A stretch of DNA of 64,000 nucleotides, from positions 1,116,001-1,180,000 of the forward strand of contig NZ_CP123872.1 in the NCBI RefSeq assembly GCF_031598375.1, given 5' to 3'. The translations under genes were made by a program, and so were the position numbers. Below, piece after piece: positions 1 to 8,041 of this stretch (within the stretch, counting starts at the first letter, position 1; every line of letters begins with the position of its first letter). The stretch is from Temperatibacter marinus (GTDB lineage: Bacteria; Pseudomonadota; Alphaproteobacteria; Sphingomonadales; Kordiimonadaceae). The notes under the pieces were generated by a model. It ran no database searches. It saw only the letters and a list, made by a program, of their open reading frames with translations, and was not told the origin of the DNA.

Positions 1-1
1 G

Positions 2-475
2 CTTGGCCTACCGGCATATGTATTAACCAAAGTTCTTGCGCCCGGATTCTATGCGCGCGGTGATACGAAGACACCGGTTAAATTTGGGATTATTACACTT
101 GTGGTTAATACGTCGGCTAATCTGTTGCTTATTGGCCCTTTTGGTCATGTAGGGCTTGCCTTAGGTACAGCAATTGCAGCCTGGGTTAATGTTCTTTTAC
201 TCTATGGTAGCCTTCATCTCAGAGGACATTTCTCATTGATTAAGGGGGTGCGTTTAAAGTTGGTGAAATTCTTACTCTCGGCTGTTGTCATGGCCTATGG
301 GTTGATGGTAGCGAGTGCTTACTTGAGGCCATTTTTTGCTGAGGACACGCTGGGCCGCGTTGGCGCGCTAGCAGCCTTGATCGTTGGCGGCGGTCTTCTC
401 TATTTTATAGTTCTCCTTTTGATACGGGGCATAGGCCTTTCAGAATTTCGCGCTATTTTCTCTCGAAAAGCTTGA
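2..475 (+). CDS. murJ: Lipid II flippase MurJ, C-terminal part (cut by window edge)
   Basis: The reading frame is open from base 2 and runs into the window from the left, so only the last ~157 residues are present. The translated segment starts LGLPAYVLTKVLAPGFYA and continues with an ARGDTKTP stretch, both typical of MurJ/MviN, followed by several hydrophobic helices. MurJ is an inner-membrane protein that flips lipid II to the periplasm for peptidoglycan synthesis. trpS follows after 62 bases on the same strand, an arrangement common in alphaproteobacteria. The family assignment is from recognised motifs and is strong even though the N-terminal half is missing. Confidence 0.9.
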   Translation, partial: LGLPAYVLTKVLAPGFYARGDTKTPVKFGIITLVVNTSANLLLIGPFGHVGLALGTAIAAWVNVLLLYGSLHLRGHFSLIKGVRLKLVKFLLSAVVMAYGLMVASAYLRPFFAEDTLGRVGALAALIVGGGLLYFIVLLLIRGIGLSEFRAIFSRKA

Positions 476-537
476 CCCTTTCGTGCTTGCTTGTCATAAG
501 CGTTGCCGTGGGTTAGCCCTGACAATGGAGAATTAAG

Positions 538-1551
538 GTGACAAACACTCAAGTAAAAAATCGCGTCTTTTCCGGCGCACAGCCTTCGGGGAAAATGACT
601 CTAGGTAATTATCTTGGAGCTTTTAAAAACTGGGTTGCTTTGCAGCAGGATTATGAGTGTTTATATTGTGTCGTAGATATGCATGCCATTACGGTTTGGC
701 AGGACCCGGCTGATCTGGCTGCTCAAACCCGTGAAGCTGCCGCTGCATATCTTGCTTGCGGCGTTAATCCAAAAGAATCGATCTTATTTAATCAGTCACA
801 AGTGTCTGGACATGCTGAGCTGAGCTGGATTTTTAACTGTATTGCACGGTTGGGATGGCTAAACCGTATGACACAGTTTAAGGATAAAGCTGGGAAAAAT
901 AGCCAAAATGCTTCTACAGGTCTCTATGTATATCCAAACCTTATGGCAGCGGATATTTTACTTTATCAAGCTACCCATGTGCCTGTTGGAGATGATCAAA
1001 AGCAACACCTAGAATTGACCCGTGACATTGCTGCTAAATTTAATCATGATTATAACACAGAAATTTTCCCTGAAGTTCATCCGATCATCATGGGAGAGGG
1101 CGCTCGTATCATGAGTTTGCGCGATGGCTCCAAGAAAATGTCCAAATCTGACCCTTCAGAGGCATCACGTATAAATTTGAACGATACATCAGATATATTG
1201 GCGAAAAAAATTCGTAAAGCAAAGACTGACCCTGAATTGATTCCAGCCAAAGCAGAGCTGCTTGAGGGCCGACCAGAAGCACAAAATCTTATTGGCATTA
1301 TGGCTGCACTTGCAGAGCGATCACGGGATGATATTTGCGCAGAATACGAAGGCAAAGGCTTTGGTGACTTTAAAAAGGGCCTCACTGAGGTGGTGATTGA
1401 TAAATTAGCGCCCATCACGGAAGAAATGGCCAGATTGCAAAATGAACCTGCTTACATAGATCAAGTATTAAGAGATGGTAGTGAACGAGCGTCCGCTCTC
1501 TCGGAGCCTATCCTAAAAGAAGTTAAGAAAATTGTGGGCTTTATTCAGTAA
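538..1551 (+). CDS. trpS: Tryptophanyl-tRNA synthetase
   Basis: Class I aminoacyl-tRNA synthetase that charges tRNA-Trp with tryptophan in the cytoplasm. The 337-residue length is normal for bacterial TrpRS. The HIGH-type motif is present as PSGKMTLGN at residues 16-24 (the T-for-H variant known from E. coli-type TrpRS) and KMSKS is intact at 200-204. The start is a GTG with GGAG seven bases upstream; there is no better ATG. It lies 62 bases after murJ on the same strand and is closed by a hairpin terminator at 1575-1613. Confidence 0.96.
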   Translation: MTNTQVKNRVFSGAQPSGKMTLGNYLGAFKNWVALQQDYECLYCVVDMHAITVWQDPADLAAQTREAAAAYLACGVNPKESILFNQSQVSGHAELSWIFNCIARLGWLNRMTQFKDKAGKNSQNASTGLYVYPNLMAADILLYQATHVPVGDDQKQHLELTRDIAAKFNHDYNTEIFPEVHPIIMGEGARIMSLRDGSKKMSKSDPSEASRINLNDTSDILAKKIRKAKTDPELIPAKAELLEGRPEAQNLIGIMAALAERSRDDICAEYEGKGFGDFKKGLTEVVIDKLAPITEEMARLQNEPAYIDQVLRDGSERASALSEPILKEVKKIVGFIQ

Positions 1552-1574
1552 GGTTTAAAATCATTGGAATAGAC

Positions 1575-1613
1575 AAAAAAGGCAGCTTCGGATTTCTCTA
1601 AGCTGTCTTTTTA
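1575..1613. terminator. Bidirectional rho-independent terminator between trpS and the Rieske gene
   Basis: An AAAGGCAGCTT arm pairs with AAGCTGTCTTT across an 11-base loop, with an A run on the left and a T run on the right. It can stop trpS and also the convergent leftward operon, whose last stop codon lies at 1611. Confidence 0.75.
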
Positions 1614-2009
1614 TGCCGAATAAATAGCTTTCTCAGTGACTTTGATTGCCACAGATCTTAGATATTCCCCTTTGCAGGGGCCAGCGATGCAATAGCCTGT
1701 CTCTGGCTCAAATCGTGCGCCATGAGTTTGGCATAAAAGATAGCGATCTGTTATATCCATAAAGCGATCTCCAAATAAATTGAGAGGAACACGGGCATGG
1801 GGACAACTGTTAATATAGGCTTTTATACCTTTGACTGTGCAGTGTAACAAGACTTGCAGTTGCTTATCTTCTTTCTTGAAGATGACATTTTTACTGCCAG
1901 TTTTTTGAAGATCACTGAGGGTAGCCATCAGCGTACCAACTGCAGGCCCCGCGGGATAATCAGCAAGATATGCTGGGCTGGGAGCTTGTGAGACGGCCCC
2001 GCTCTTCAT
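1611..2009 (-). CDS. Rieske [2Fe-2S] domain protein
   Basis: A small, 132-residue soluble protein with one Rieske domain. The cluster ligands are visible as C-P-H, then, after a 21-residue interval, C-Q-T-H (CxH...CxxH). The tail, RFEPETGYCIAGPCKG, is typical of stand-alone Rieske proteins that act as ferredoxin-like electron carriers or fuse to dioxygenase partners. The ATG chosen overlaps the TGA of the upstream EVE gene (TGATG), indicating translational coupling; a longer upstream in-frame extension would run deep inside the EVE gene and is unlikely. No oxygenase partner lies nearby, so the role is unknown. Confidence 0.8.
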   Translation of the reverse strand: MKSGAVSQAPSPAYLADYPAGPAVGTLMATLSDLQKTGSKNVIFKKEDKQLQVLLHCTVKGIKAYINSCPHARVPLNLFGDRFMDITDRYLLCQTHGARFEPETGYCIAGPCKGEYLRSVAIKVTEKAIYSA

Positions 2010-2416
2010 CAAAGCCCGCCCATAGCTATGATTTTTGAATAGGCTTTCTCGGTAATTGGCATCACCGAAAGACGGGGTTGACGCACAAGGGCCAGATCCG
2101 CAAAGTTTGAATCTGCTTTGATGGCCGTTAGCGTAACGGGCTCGCGAAGGGCCTGTTTGGCTTTCAAGTCGACAAGGCACCAGCGCCCGGTTTCATCGCT
2201 CGGGTCAGGGTATTCAGCGCGTGAGACAGTGCATATACCAACGATTTCGCGAGTTTTTCCAGAATGGTAAAAAAGAACGTTATCGCCTTTAGCCATGGAC
2301 CGCATATGATTTTGGGCCTGGTAATTGCGGACCCCTGTCCAAGGCTCTGATTCTACAGAATTTTGATCGGACCAAGACCAGTCATGGGGTTCAGATTTCA
2401 CGAGCCAGTAGCGCAT
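2009..2416 (-). CDS. EVE-domain protein
   Basis: A 135-residue protein consisting almost entirely of an EVE (PUA-like) domain. It opens with MRYWLVKSEP and has W-S-W and GVRNYQAQN motifs, all typical of this family, followed by GDNVLFYHSG. EVE domains are known or predicted to read modified bases in nucleic acids. The ATG at 2416 begins two bases after the stop of the YciI gene, and the gene ends in a TGATG overlap with the Rieske gene. A TTG seven codons upstream is possible, but the conserved MRYWLVKSEP start argues for the ATG. It belongs to the tsaD-gpsA-yciI-EVE-Rieske run. Confidence 0.88.
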   Translation of the reverse strand: MRYWLVKSEPHDWSWSDQNSVESEPWTGVRNYQAQNHMRSMAKGDNVLFYHSGKTREIVGICTVSRAEYPDPSDETGRWCLVDLKAKQALREPVTLTAIKADSNFADLALVRQPRLSVMPITEKAYSKIIAMGGL

Positions 2417-2418
2417 GG

Positions 2419-2718
2419 TCAGTCTTGAGGAACCCAAGCACCGAGTGCTGCGGCGTAAGGTTCTATGGTAACTTGTTCAAATAAGCCCGCTTGATTATAG
2501 GGATCATGTTCTGCAAAAAGTTTTGCAGCCGCTTCACTATCTGCATCAATAATGATGACACTGCCAATAGGCTTTGGGTCTTCGCCAGGGGTCAGCTTAG
2601 GTCCAGCGAGCTTTAGTCGGTCTCCTGCGTCCTTAAGATATTGAATATGGTTGGGGCGCGTCGCCATTCTGAGATCAACGCTATTCGGATTGTCTGTACA
2701 AGTGATTATAAAAAGCAT
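2419..2718 (-). CDS. YciI family protein
   Basis: A 99-residue protein of the YciI family: a ferredoxin-like fold with the N-terminal strand MLFIITCTD, a central HIQYLKDAGDRLKLAGP segment and the FAEHDPYNQAGLF motif. The His-Asp pair of the family (H in RPNHIQY, D in EHDPY) is present. The biochemical role in most bacteria is unclear; some members have been linked to dehalogenase-like or stress roles. It starts 20 bases after the gpsA stop with AAAGGATG upstream and is followed after two bases by the EVE gene, so it is almost certainly co-transcribed. Confidence 0.85.
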   Translation of the reverse strand: MLFIITCTDNPNSVDLRMATRPNHIQYLKDAGDRLKLAGPKLTPGEDPKPIGSVIIIDADSEAAAKLFAEHDPYNQAGLFEQVTIEPYAAALGAWVPQD

Positions 2719-2738
2719 GCGCTCATCCTTTCAGGAGT

Positions 2739-3746
2739 TTATTCATCTTCGCGGGTGAAGGGTCTGTTCACAAGTTCATCAAAAACGTCTGATACAGGCT
2801 CTCCGTCGACTATTATTCGGTAAACAGCCTCAGTTATTGGCATACTGATTTTACGGTCTACAGCAATTTTATGGAGGATTTTTACAGTGTGGGCGCCTTC
2901 GGCGACTGAAAGCTTGTCAGCCATATAATCAGAAAATGTCTGGCCTTCCCCTAGGGCTTTCCCAAGCGACATGTTGCGGGACTGGGTACTGGAACAGGTC
3001 AGCAGCAAATCCCCCAAGCCTGATAAGCCCATAAGGGTGTCATTTTCTGCCCCGTAACTGGCGGCGAAACGGACCATCTCGGCTAAGCCACGGGTGATGA
3101 CAGCAGCGCGGGTATTCTCACCCATATCCAAGCCTGCGGCGATCCCTGTGGCGATTGCAAGAACATTTTTAACTGCACCGCCTATTTGAGAGCCAATGAC
3201 ATCCGTTGATAAATAGGGTCTGAAGTTAACAGTCCCTATGGCATCCATTAGGTCATTACCAAGTTTTTCATCTTCACAGGCCAGGGTTATTGCGGAAAAT
3301 TGTCCGCGCACAACTTCGGCGGCAAATGTAGGGCCAGACAGGATTGCAAAGGGCTGTTTCGGAGCAACTTCGGCCATGACATCACTCATAAGCTTTCCTG
3401 TGGTTACTTCGATCCCTTTACTACAAATGATAAGCGGGCAGTCGGTTTTGAGATAGGGTTTTAAGGAGATAACACTTGAACGTAAGTGCTGTGCTGGGGA
3501 CACCATTAAAATTGCATCGCATTCACTTAGGTCTTCAAGAAGGCCTGTGGCTTTTAACTTAGGATCTAAGGCAACCCCTTTTAGAAAAAGTGTATTCTCA
3601 TGATGTGTGTTGATCGTTTCGACAACCTCTTCTTCACGCGCCCAAAGAAGGGTTTCTCTGTTAGCGCGAACCATTGCAGCAGCCAGGGCCGTACCCCATG
3701 CTCCTGCACCGAGGACACCTACTTTTTCATAAGTTACTGATGACAC
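2739..3746 (-). CDS. gpsA: NAD(P)-dependent glycerol-3-phosphate dehydrogenase
   Basis: Reduces dihydroxyacetone phosphate to sn-glycerol-3-phosphate for phospholipid synthesis. It has 335 residues, as usual for GpsA. The dinucleotide-binding loop GAGAWG lies at residues 13-18, a second signature is SGPTFAAEV near 137-145, and the catalytic lysine sits at 193 in GAVKNVLA. The start is GTG with GGAGGAG seven bases upstream. It lies 66 bases downstream of tsaD on the same strand, and the small genes yciI, EVE and Rieske follow. Confidence 0.95.
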   Translation of the reverse strand: MSSVTYEKVGVLGAGAWGTALAAAMVRANRETLLWAREEEVVETINTHHENTLFLKGVALDPKLKATGLLEDLSECDAILMVSPAQHLRSSVISLKPYLKTDCPLIICSKGIEVTTGKLMSDVMAEVAPKQPFAILSGPTFAAEVVRGQFSAITLACEDEKLGNDLMDAIGTVNFRPYLSTDVIGSQIGGAVKNVLAIATGIAAGLDMGENTRAAVITRGLAEMVRFAASYGAENDTLMGLSGLGDLLLTCSSTQSRNMSLGKALGEGQTFSDYMADKLSVAEGAHTVKILHKIAVDRKISMPITEAVYRIIVDGEPVSDVFDELVNRPFTREDE

Positions 3747-3812
3747 AACTCTTCTCCTCCACTCAAGTCACTCATCAGGCATACAATTTTGCAGGCTGGA
3801 GTGCAACTGTTG

Positions 3813-4931
3813 TTAGGCCTTTGCACCCTTTTTACCGCGGCCAACACGCGGTTCAGCTTTTTGATCAAGAGGCCATCGAGGGCGCGCAGGTTGATTGATC
3901 TCATTGATCTCAGGTGTCTTTAAAAAGCGTTCCATCCCTGCCCAGGCAATCATAGCACCATTGTCTGTACAAAGAGCCAAAGGCGGTGCTGATAGAGTGA
4001 AATTATGCTCACAGGCAAGGGATTCAAGGGCATTGCGCAAATAGGTATTCGCAGCAACGCCGCCGGCAATAATTAAACGCCGACCCCCTTTAGAGTGGCG
4101 AGATGTATAGTCTTTCATAGCTCGACCGAGGCGATCCATAAGACATTTTGCCATAGTATCTTGGAAGCAAGCACATAAATCATTAATCTCAATTTCTCGG
4201 AGGTAGCCATGTTCAGCGACACATTTTTCGGCTTCTCGACGAACAGCTGTTTTCAGTCCAGAAAAGGAAAAATCAAAACCAGCCTTACCTTTCATTGGTT
4301 GAGGTAGTGGAAAGCGGGTTTTATCCCCTTTGAGTGCAGCTTGTTCTACCTGAGGCCCCCCGGGATACCCGAGACCTAAAAGCTTTGCTGTCTTATCGAA
4401 AGCTTCGCCAGTGGCATCATCCAAAGTGGTGCCTAAGCGCTTAAAGTCATCTACATCTAACACTTCCAAAATTTGGCAGTGTCCGCCTGACATCAATAGC
4501 ATTAAATAGGGAAAGGCTGTTTTTGACCCGTCAGGATCAGTCAAGCGTGGTGTGAGTGCGTGAGCAGCAAGATGGTTAACTGCAATGAAAGGCAGGCCGC
4601 TTGACTGGGCCATTGCCTTAGCAGTCATCATGCCAACCATAAGCCCTCCAATGAGCCCTGGACCTGTTGTTGCCGCTATAGCATTCATGTCTTGAAGGGC
4701 TAAGTCCGCCGAAGAAAGACAGTTTTCAACGAGGCTATCTAAATGAGTGATATGGCTGCGTGCAGCAATTTCTGGCACGACACCGCCATAGACCGCGTGT
4801 TCTTCAATTTGTGATAGAATTTTATGTGCAATTATCTCTTTATCGCTACTTACAATAGCAACAGCAGTTTCATCGCAACTGGTTTCTATGCCTAGAACAT
4901 ATTTAGGTGTTATTTTGTCTTTCGCATTCAT
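3813..4931 (-). CDS. tsaD: tRNA N6-adenosine threonylcarbamoyltransferase TsaD
   Basis: Catalyses threonylcarbamoyl transfer to A37 of ANN-decoding tRNAs as part of the TsaB-TsaD-TsaE system. The ASKHA-type fold opens with VLGIETSCDETAVA. The metal-binding HLAAH (H120 and H124, counting from the chosen ATG) is intact, and GPGLIGGLMVG and a glycine-rich segment GGVAANTYLR follow. An ATG three codons upstream (4940) is equally possible. The gene is divergent from hemC with under 50 bases between, so both promoters must share that gap. Confidence 0.95.
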   Translation of the reverse strand: MNAKDKITPKYVLGIETSCDETAVAIVSSDKEIIAHKILSQIEEHAVYGGVVPEIAARSHITHLDSLVENCLSSADLALQDMNAIAATTGPGLIGGLMVGMMTAKAMAQSSGLPFIAVNHLAAHALTPRLTDPDGSKTAFPYLMLLMSGGHCQILEVLDVDDFKRLGTTLDDATGEAFDKTAKLLGLGYPGGPQVEQAALKGDKTRFPLPQPMKGKAGFDFSFSGLKTAVRREAEKCVAEHGYLREIEINDLCACFQDTMAKCLMDRLGRAMKDYTSRHSKGGRRLIIAGGVAANTYLRNALESLACEHNFTLSAPPLALCTDNGAMIAWAGMERFLKTPEINEINQPARPRWPLDQKAEPRVGRGKKGAKA

Positions 4932-4978
4932 AAAGACCATTCTATAAAGGCCTTAGCTTAAAAATAAAAGGAATAGCT

Positions 4979-5932
4979 GTGAGTATCCGGATAAAAATTG
5001 GCACCAGAGGCAGTCCTCTTGCTCTCGCACAAGCAAAAGATGTGAAACAACGGTTGATCAATACCCATGACGAATTGACATCAGAGGGGGTTGAAATTGT
5101 GGTCATCAAGACCACAGGGGATCGTATCCTTGACCGTCACTTGATGTCTGCGGGAGGCAAAGGCCTTTTTACCAAAGAAATTGAAGAGGCGCTTTTGTCA
5201 GGGGACATCGACTGTGCCGTGCACAGTTGTAAAGATATGCCTACACAGCTCCCTGATGGATTGACTCTTTCTACGTTTCTTCCGCGAGAGGATAATCGTG
5301 ATGTGTTTATTTCTCCAGTCGCCAAGAGCCTAAACGATTTGCCTGAAGGGTCTCTTCTAGGGACAGCTTCCTTAAGAAGACGAGCGTTGGCATTAAGACA
5401 ACGCCCAGACTTAAAAGTTGTTACATTCAGAGGGAATGTTCAATCACGGCTTAGAAAGTTAGAAGCTGGCGAAGCTGCGGCTACTTTCTTGGCTCTTGCA
5501 GGATTAAATCGAATGGAGATGGCAGATGTTGCTACAGAAAGGCTAGATCTTGAACGATTTCCACCGGCACCTGCCCAGGGAGCTGTCACTATAGAGATTC
5601 GAGACGATGATCAAAAAATGCACAGTTTTCTAGCCCCATTGCACTGTTCTATCACAACGGAACAAGTGACTGCTGAACGCTCTTTTCTAGCAGCATTAGA
5701 TGGATCATGTCGTACGCCGATAGCAGCATATGCTATCCAAGAGGGCGCAGATCTCGTGCTGCGCGGCATGTTATTATCCTTAGATGGACAAACTGTTTTT
5801 GAGCGGAGTATGAGACGTCCAAGGGAGCAGGCAGAAGAGTTGGGCACTGCCGTTGGCGAAGCCATCAAAGAGGATGCAGGCGCTGCATTTTTTGACCAAT
5901 TAAAACAGGATATTGAGGCAGCAATCGAATAA
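4979..5932 (+). CDS. hemC: Hydroxymethylbilane synthase (porphobilinogen deaminase)
   Basis: Polymerises four porphobilinogen units to hydroxymethylbilane in tetrapyrrole synthesis. It has 317 residues. The N-terminus carries GTRGSPLALAQ, VHSCKDMPTQLP and the arginine-rich TASLRRRALALRQRP. The cysteine that binds the dipyrromethane cofactor is C244 in DGSCRTPIAAYA. The start is GTG with AAAGGA a few bases upstream. It is the first gene of hemC-hemD-mic60-hemY and diverges from tsaD. Confidence 0.96.
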   Translation: MSIRIKIGTRGSPLALAQAKDVKQRLINTHDELTSEGVEIVVIKTTGDRILDRHLMSAGGKGLFTKEIEEALLSGDIDCAVHSCKDMPTQLPDGLTLSTFLPREDNRDVFISPVAKSLNDLPEGSLLGTASLRRRALALRQRPDLKVVTFRGNVQSRLRKLEAGEAAATFLALAGLNRMEMADVATERLDLERFPPAPAQGAVTIEIRDDDQKMHSFLAPLHCSITTEQVTAERSFLAALDGSCRTPIAAYAIQEGADLVLRGMLLSLDGQTVFERSMRRPREQAEELGTAVGEAIKEDAGAAFFDQLKQDIEAAIE

Positions 5933-5957
5933 TGCGAAAGAGAGTTGGAATCCTCAA

Positions 5958-6692
5958 ATGACAGGCAAAACTGGAAAAAATTCTATTATTGTCACGCGGC
6001 CTGAAACCACAGCAAGGTCAATGATAGACAGACTGAAATGCAAGAAGCTTGACGTTATCCATGTGCCACTTCACCATAATATTCCCGTCGATTTTACAGT
6101 AAAATCTAACCCTTTTGGCATAATTTTTACCTCTGTCAACGGTGTGTTGTACGGCTCTCAAGCCGTTGTCGATAAAAATAGGGTACAAGTTTTTGCTGTT
6201 GGGGCTGTGACAGCACAAGCAGCCAGAGAGGCTGGTTTTTCTTCCATCATAACAGGAGAAGGAACAGCAACAAGTTTGTTGTCAAAAATAAAGAATGAAG
6301 CTCGCATTTCAACACAAGAAGCTCTTGTGCACTTAGGAGGGAAGCATCTCTCAGTTGATCTTGCTCAGGCGCTTAACGATGAAGGCTTTGATGCAGAGCA
6401 TGTGGTCTGCTATGAGGCAAAGAAGGTTGAAAGTGCATCTGATTTTTTAAGAGAACAAATTGCACTAAAAGGTCGCTATGTCTTGTTTTTTTCTAAACGA
6501 GCTGCCGAAAGTTTTGAAAAACTTTACATGGATGACCATATGAAAGACTATACTCACCAGATGGTTGCTGTATGTTTGTCAGAACGTATTGCAGAAGGGT
6601 TGACAGCCAAGTGGCAATCCGTCGAGATTGCAGCGGAGAAGTCTGAGGATTCACTATTAAAAACACTAGAGCATCTGATCACACGATCATGA
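5958..6692 (+). CDS. hemD: Uroporphyrinogen-III synthase
   Basis: Cyclises hydroxymethylbilane to uroporphyrinogen III. HemD is poorly conserved, so the call rests on the N-terminal VTRPE motif, the FTSVNGV segment, the general two-domain pattern, the FFSKRAAESF motif in the second half and the position directly after hemC. The ATG at 5958 is preferred because it places VTRPE close to the N-terminus; an in-frame TTG at 5913 would overlap hemC by 20 bases. About 244 residues, normal for the family. Confidence 0.88.
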   Translation: MTGKTGKNSIIVTRPETTARSMIDRLKCKKLDVIHVPLHHNIPVDFTVKSNPFGIIFTSVNGVLYGSQAVVDKNRVQVFAVGAVTAQAAREAGFSSIITGEGTATSLLSKIKNEARISTQEALVHLGGKHLSVDLAQALNDEGFDAEHVVCYEAKKVESASDFLREQIALKGRYVLFFSKRAAESFEKLYMDDHMKDYTHQMVAVCLSERIAEGLTAKWQSVEIAAEKSEDSLLKTLEHLITRS

Positions 6693-6708
6693 TCACTTAG
6701 GGGGAGCT

Positions 6709-8037
6709 ATGAGCAAGGATAAAAAACAGGGGTCGCATGAGAAGAAACCCATCATTCTTGAAGCTGAAGTCGTTGAAGAAGAGAGGGAGGCTTCATCTGA
6801 AACTACAGAAAACCGTTCCCATACTGCTTATGGAGGCGATCAGGGAACCCGAGCTGACGGCGAAGTGAAATCTATGAAAAGTAAAAAGTCGTTCGGCACA
6901 ATAAAAGTGAGTTTTCCTTGGATGATTGTCGTGATACTGACAGCATTTATAGGGGGGCTGTATTTCTTCCCAAAGTTTGAAAAAAGTCTTATTTCTCTTG
7001 GTGTTATGGAAAGCCCTGGGCAGCAAAAAATCCTAGTTCCCGTTGATAAAGGGTATGATATCCCCTTGATCTCTCAACAAGATATCGATGCGATTAAGGC
7101 TGATTTACAGAGGATAGACGCCCATGTTCAGGGAATGAATGAGCAGTCAAATCAGACTGCCCCAGACCTGGTGAAGTATAATGAAAGACTTATGGGCTTA
7201 GAAAGATCGATCAAGCAAATTGTGGCTGATCTCTCCATTCTAGCGCAAAAAAATGAATCAGTCGGTCAAACGCTCCCTTCTGCTTCAGAAGATATTCCGG
7301 CTCTGAAGCAACAAGTTACTCAGCTCATGAATGATTATAGTCGTTTGGCACAACTTATTGATCAAGGTGAGATGTCTTCCTCTTCGTCAAACCAAACAGT
7401 GACAGAATTACAAGGTTCTCTTGCCTTAGCCCGTGCTGAAAATCAACAAATACGCTCTGCATTGGAAGTGATGCAACAACAAATGAATACCCTTCAGTAT
7501 TCTTCTGTTCAATCCAATCCTAGAGGGCGGTTGATATTGATGGTGTCGACCCTTCGGAGACAGATTTTAAGAGGGGATGATTATAGCCTCACTCTGAAAG
7601 CTTTGCGCCCAGATATTCAGACTTTGCAGACCGTAGATCAAGTGGCAGCTCTACAAGTCATCACTGCCATTGAGCAGAATGAAATGAAAGTCAAAACTGT
7701 GGCTGATTTGAAAGAAAGCTTTCTCGGCATGGCAGTAGCTATAAAGAAACGCCAAGCTGACACAGAAGGCAGTTTCTTCGGGGATTTGTTGACCATTAGA
7801 AAGACAGGCAGCTCGGCCGAGGGTGTTGATAAAATTCTCAATCGAGCCGAGCTTGCTCTCTATGGCGGTGACTTAGACTCTGCCATGAAGATTCTTAACG
7901 AGGATATGCCGGCTGATATTCTAGGTGCAGCAGCTCCATGGTTGGCCGAGGCAGAGGCACATCATAGAATTAACAAGCAGGTTAATGCGTTAGTGACTAT
8001 TATTGCAGGCCGTGTTTCTACTGCCATAGAGGAATGA
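6709..8037 (+). CDS. Mitofilin/Mic60-like inner-membrane protein
   Basis: A 442-residue protein with an acidic, charged cytoplasmic N-terminus, one transmembrane helix at about residues 69-87 (WMIVVILTAFIGGLYFF), a long coiled-coil segment rich in Q, E and L, and a conserved C-terminal domain (GGDLDSAM, AAAPWLAEAEA). This architecture and the position between hemD and hemY match the alphaproteobacterial homologs of mitochondrial Mic60, which shape inner membranes. GGGGGAG precedes the ATG. The assignment rests on architecture, the C-terminal signature and gene order; a search against the mitofilin profile would settle it. Confidence 0.8.
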   Translation: MSKDKKQGSHEKKPIILEAEVVEEEREASSETTENRSHTAYGGDQGTRADGEVKSMKSKKSFGTIKVSFPWMIVVILTAFIGGLYFFPKFEKSLISLGVMESPGQQKILVPVDKGYDIPLISQQDIDAIKADLQRIDAHVQGMNEQSNQTAPDLVKYNERLMGLERSIKQIVADLSILAQKNESVGQTLPSASEDIPALKQQVTQLMNDYSRLAQLIDQGEMSSSSSNQTVTELQGSLALARAENQQIRSALEVMQQQMNTLQYSSVQSNPRGRLILMVSTLRRQILRGDDYSLTLKALRPDIQTLQTVDQVAALQVITAIEQNEMKVKTVADLKESFLGMAVAIKKRQADTEGSFFGDLLTIRKTGSSAEGVDKILNRAELALYGGDLDSAMKILNEDMPADILGAAAPWLAEAEAHHRINKQVNALVTIIAGRVSTAIEE

Positions 8038-8041
8038 ATGA

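Noticed and set aside
1077-1418. Leftward open frame inside trpS
   Set aside because: It is fully inside trpS and its translation is low-complexity and unlike any family; a shadow frame.
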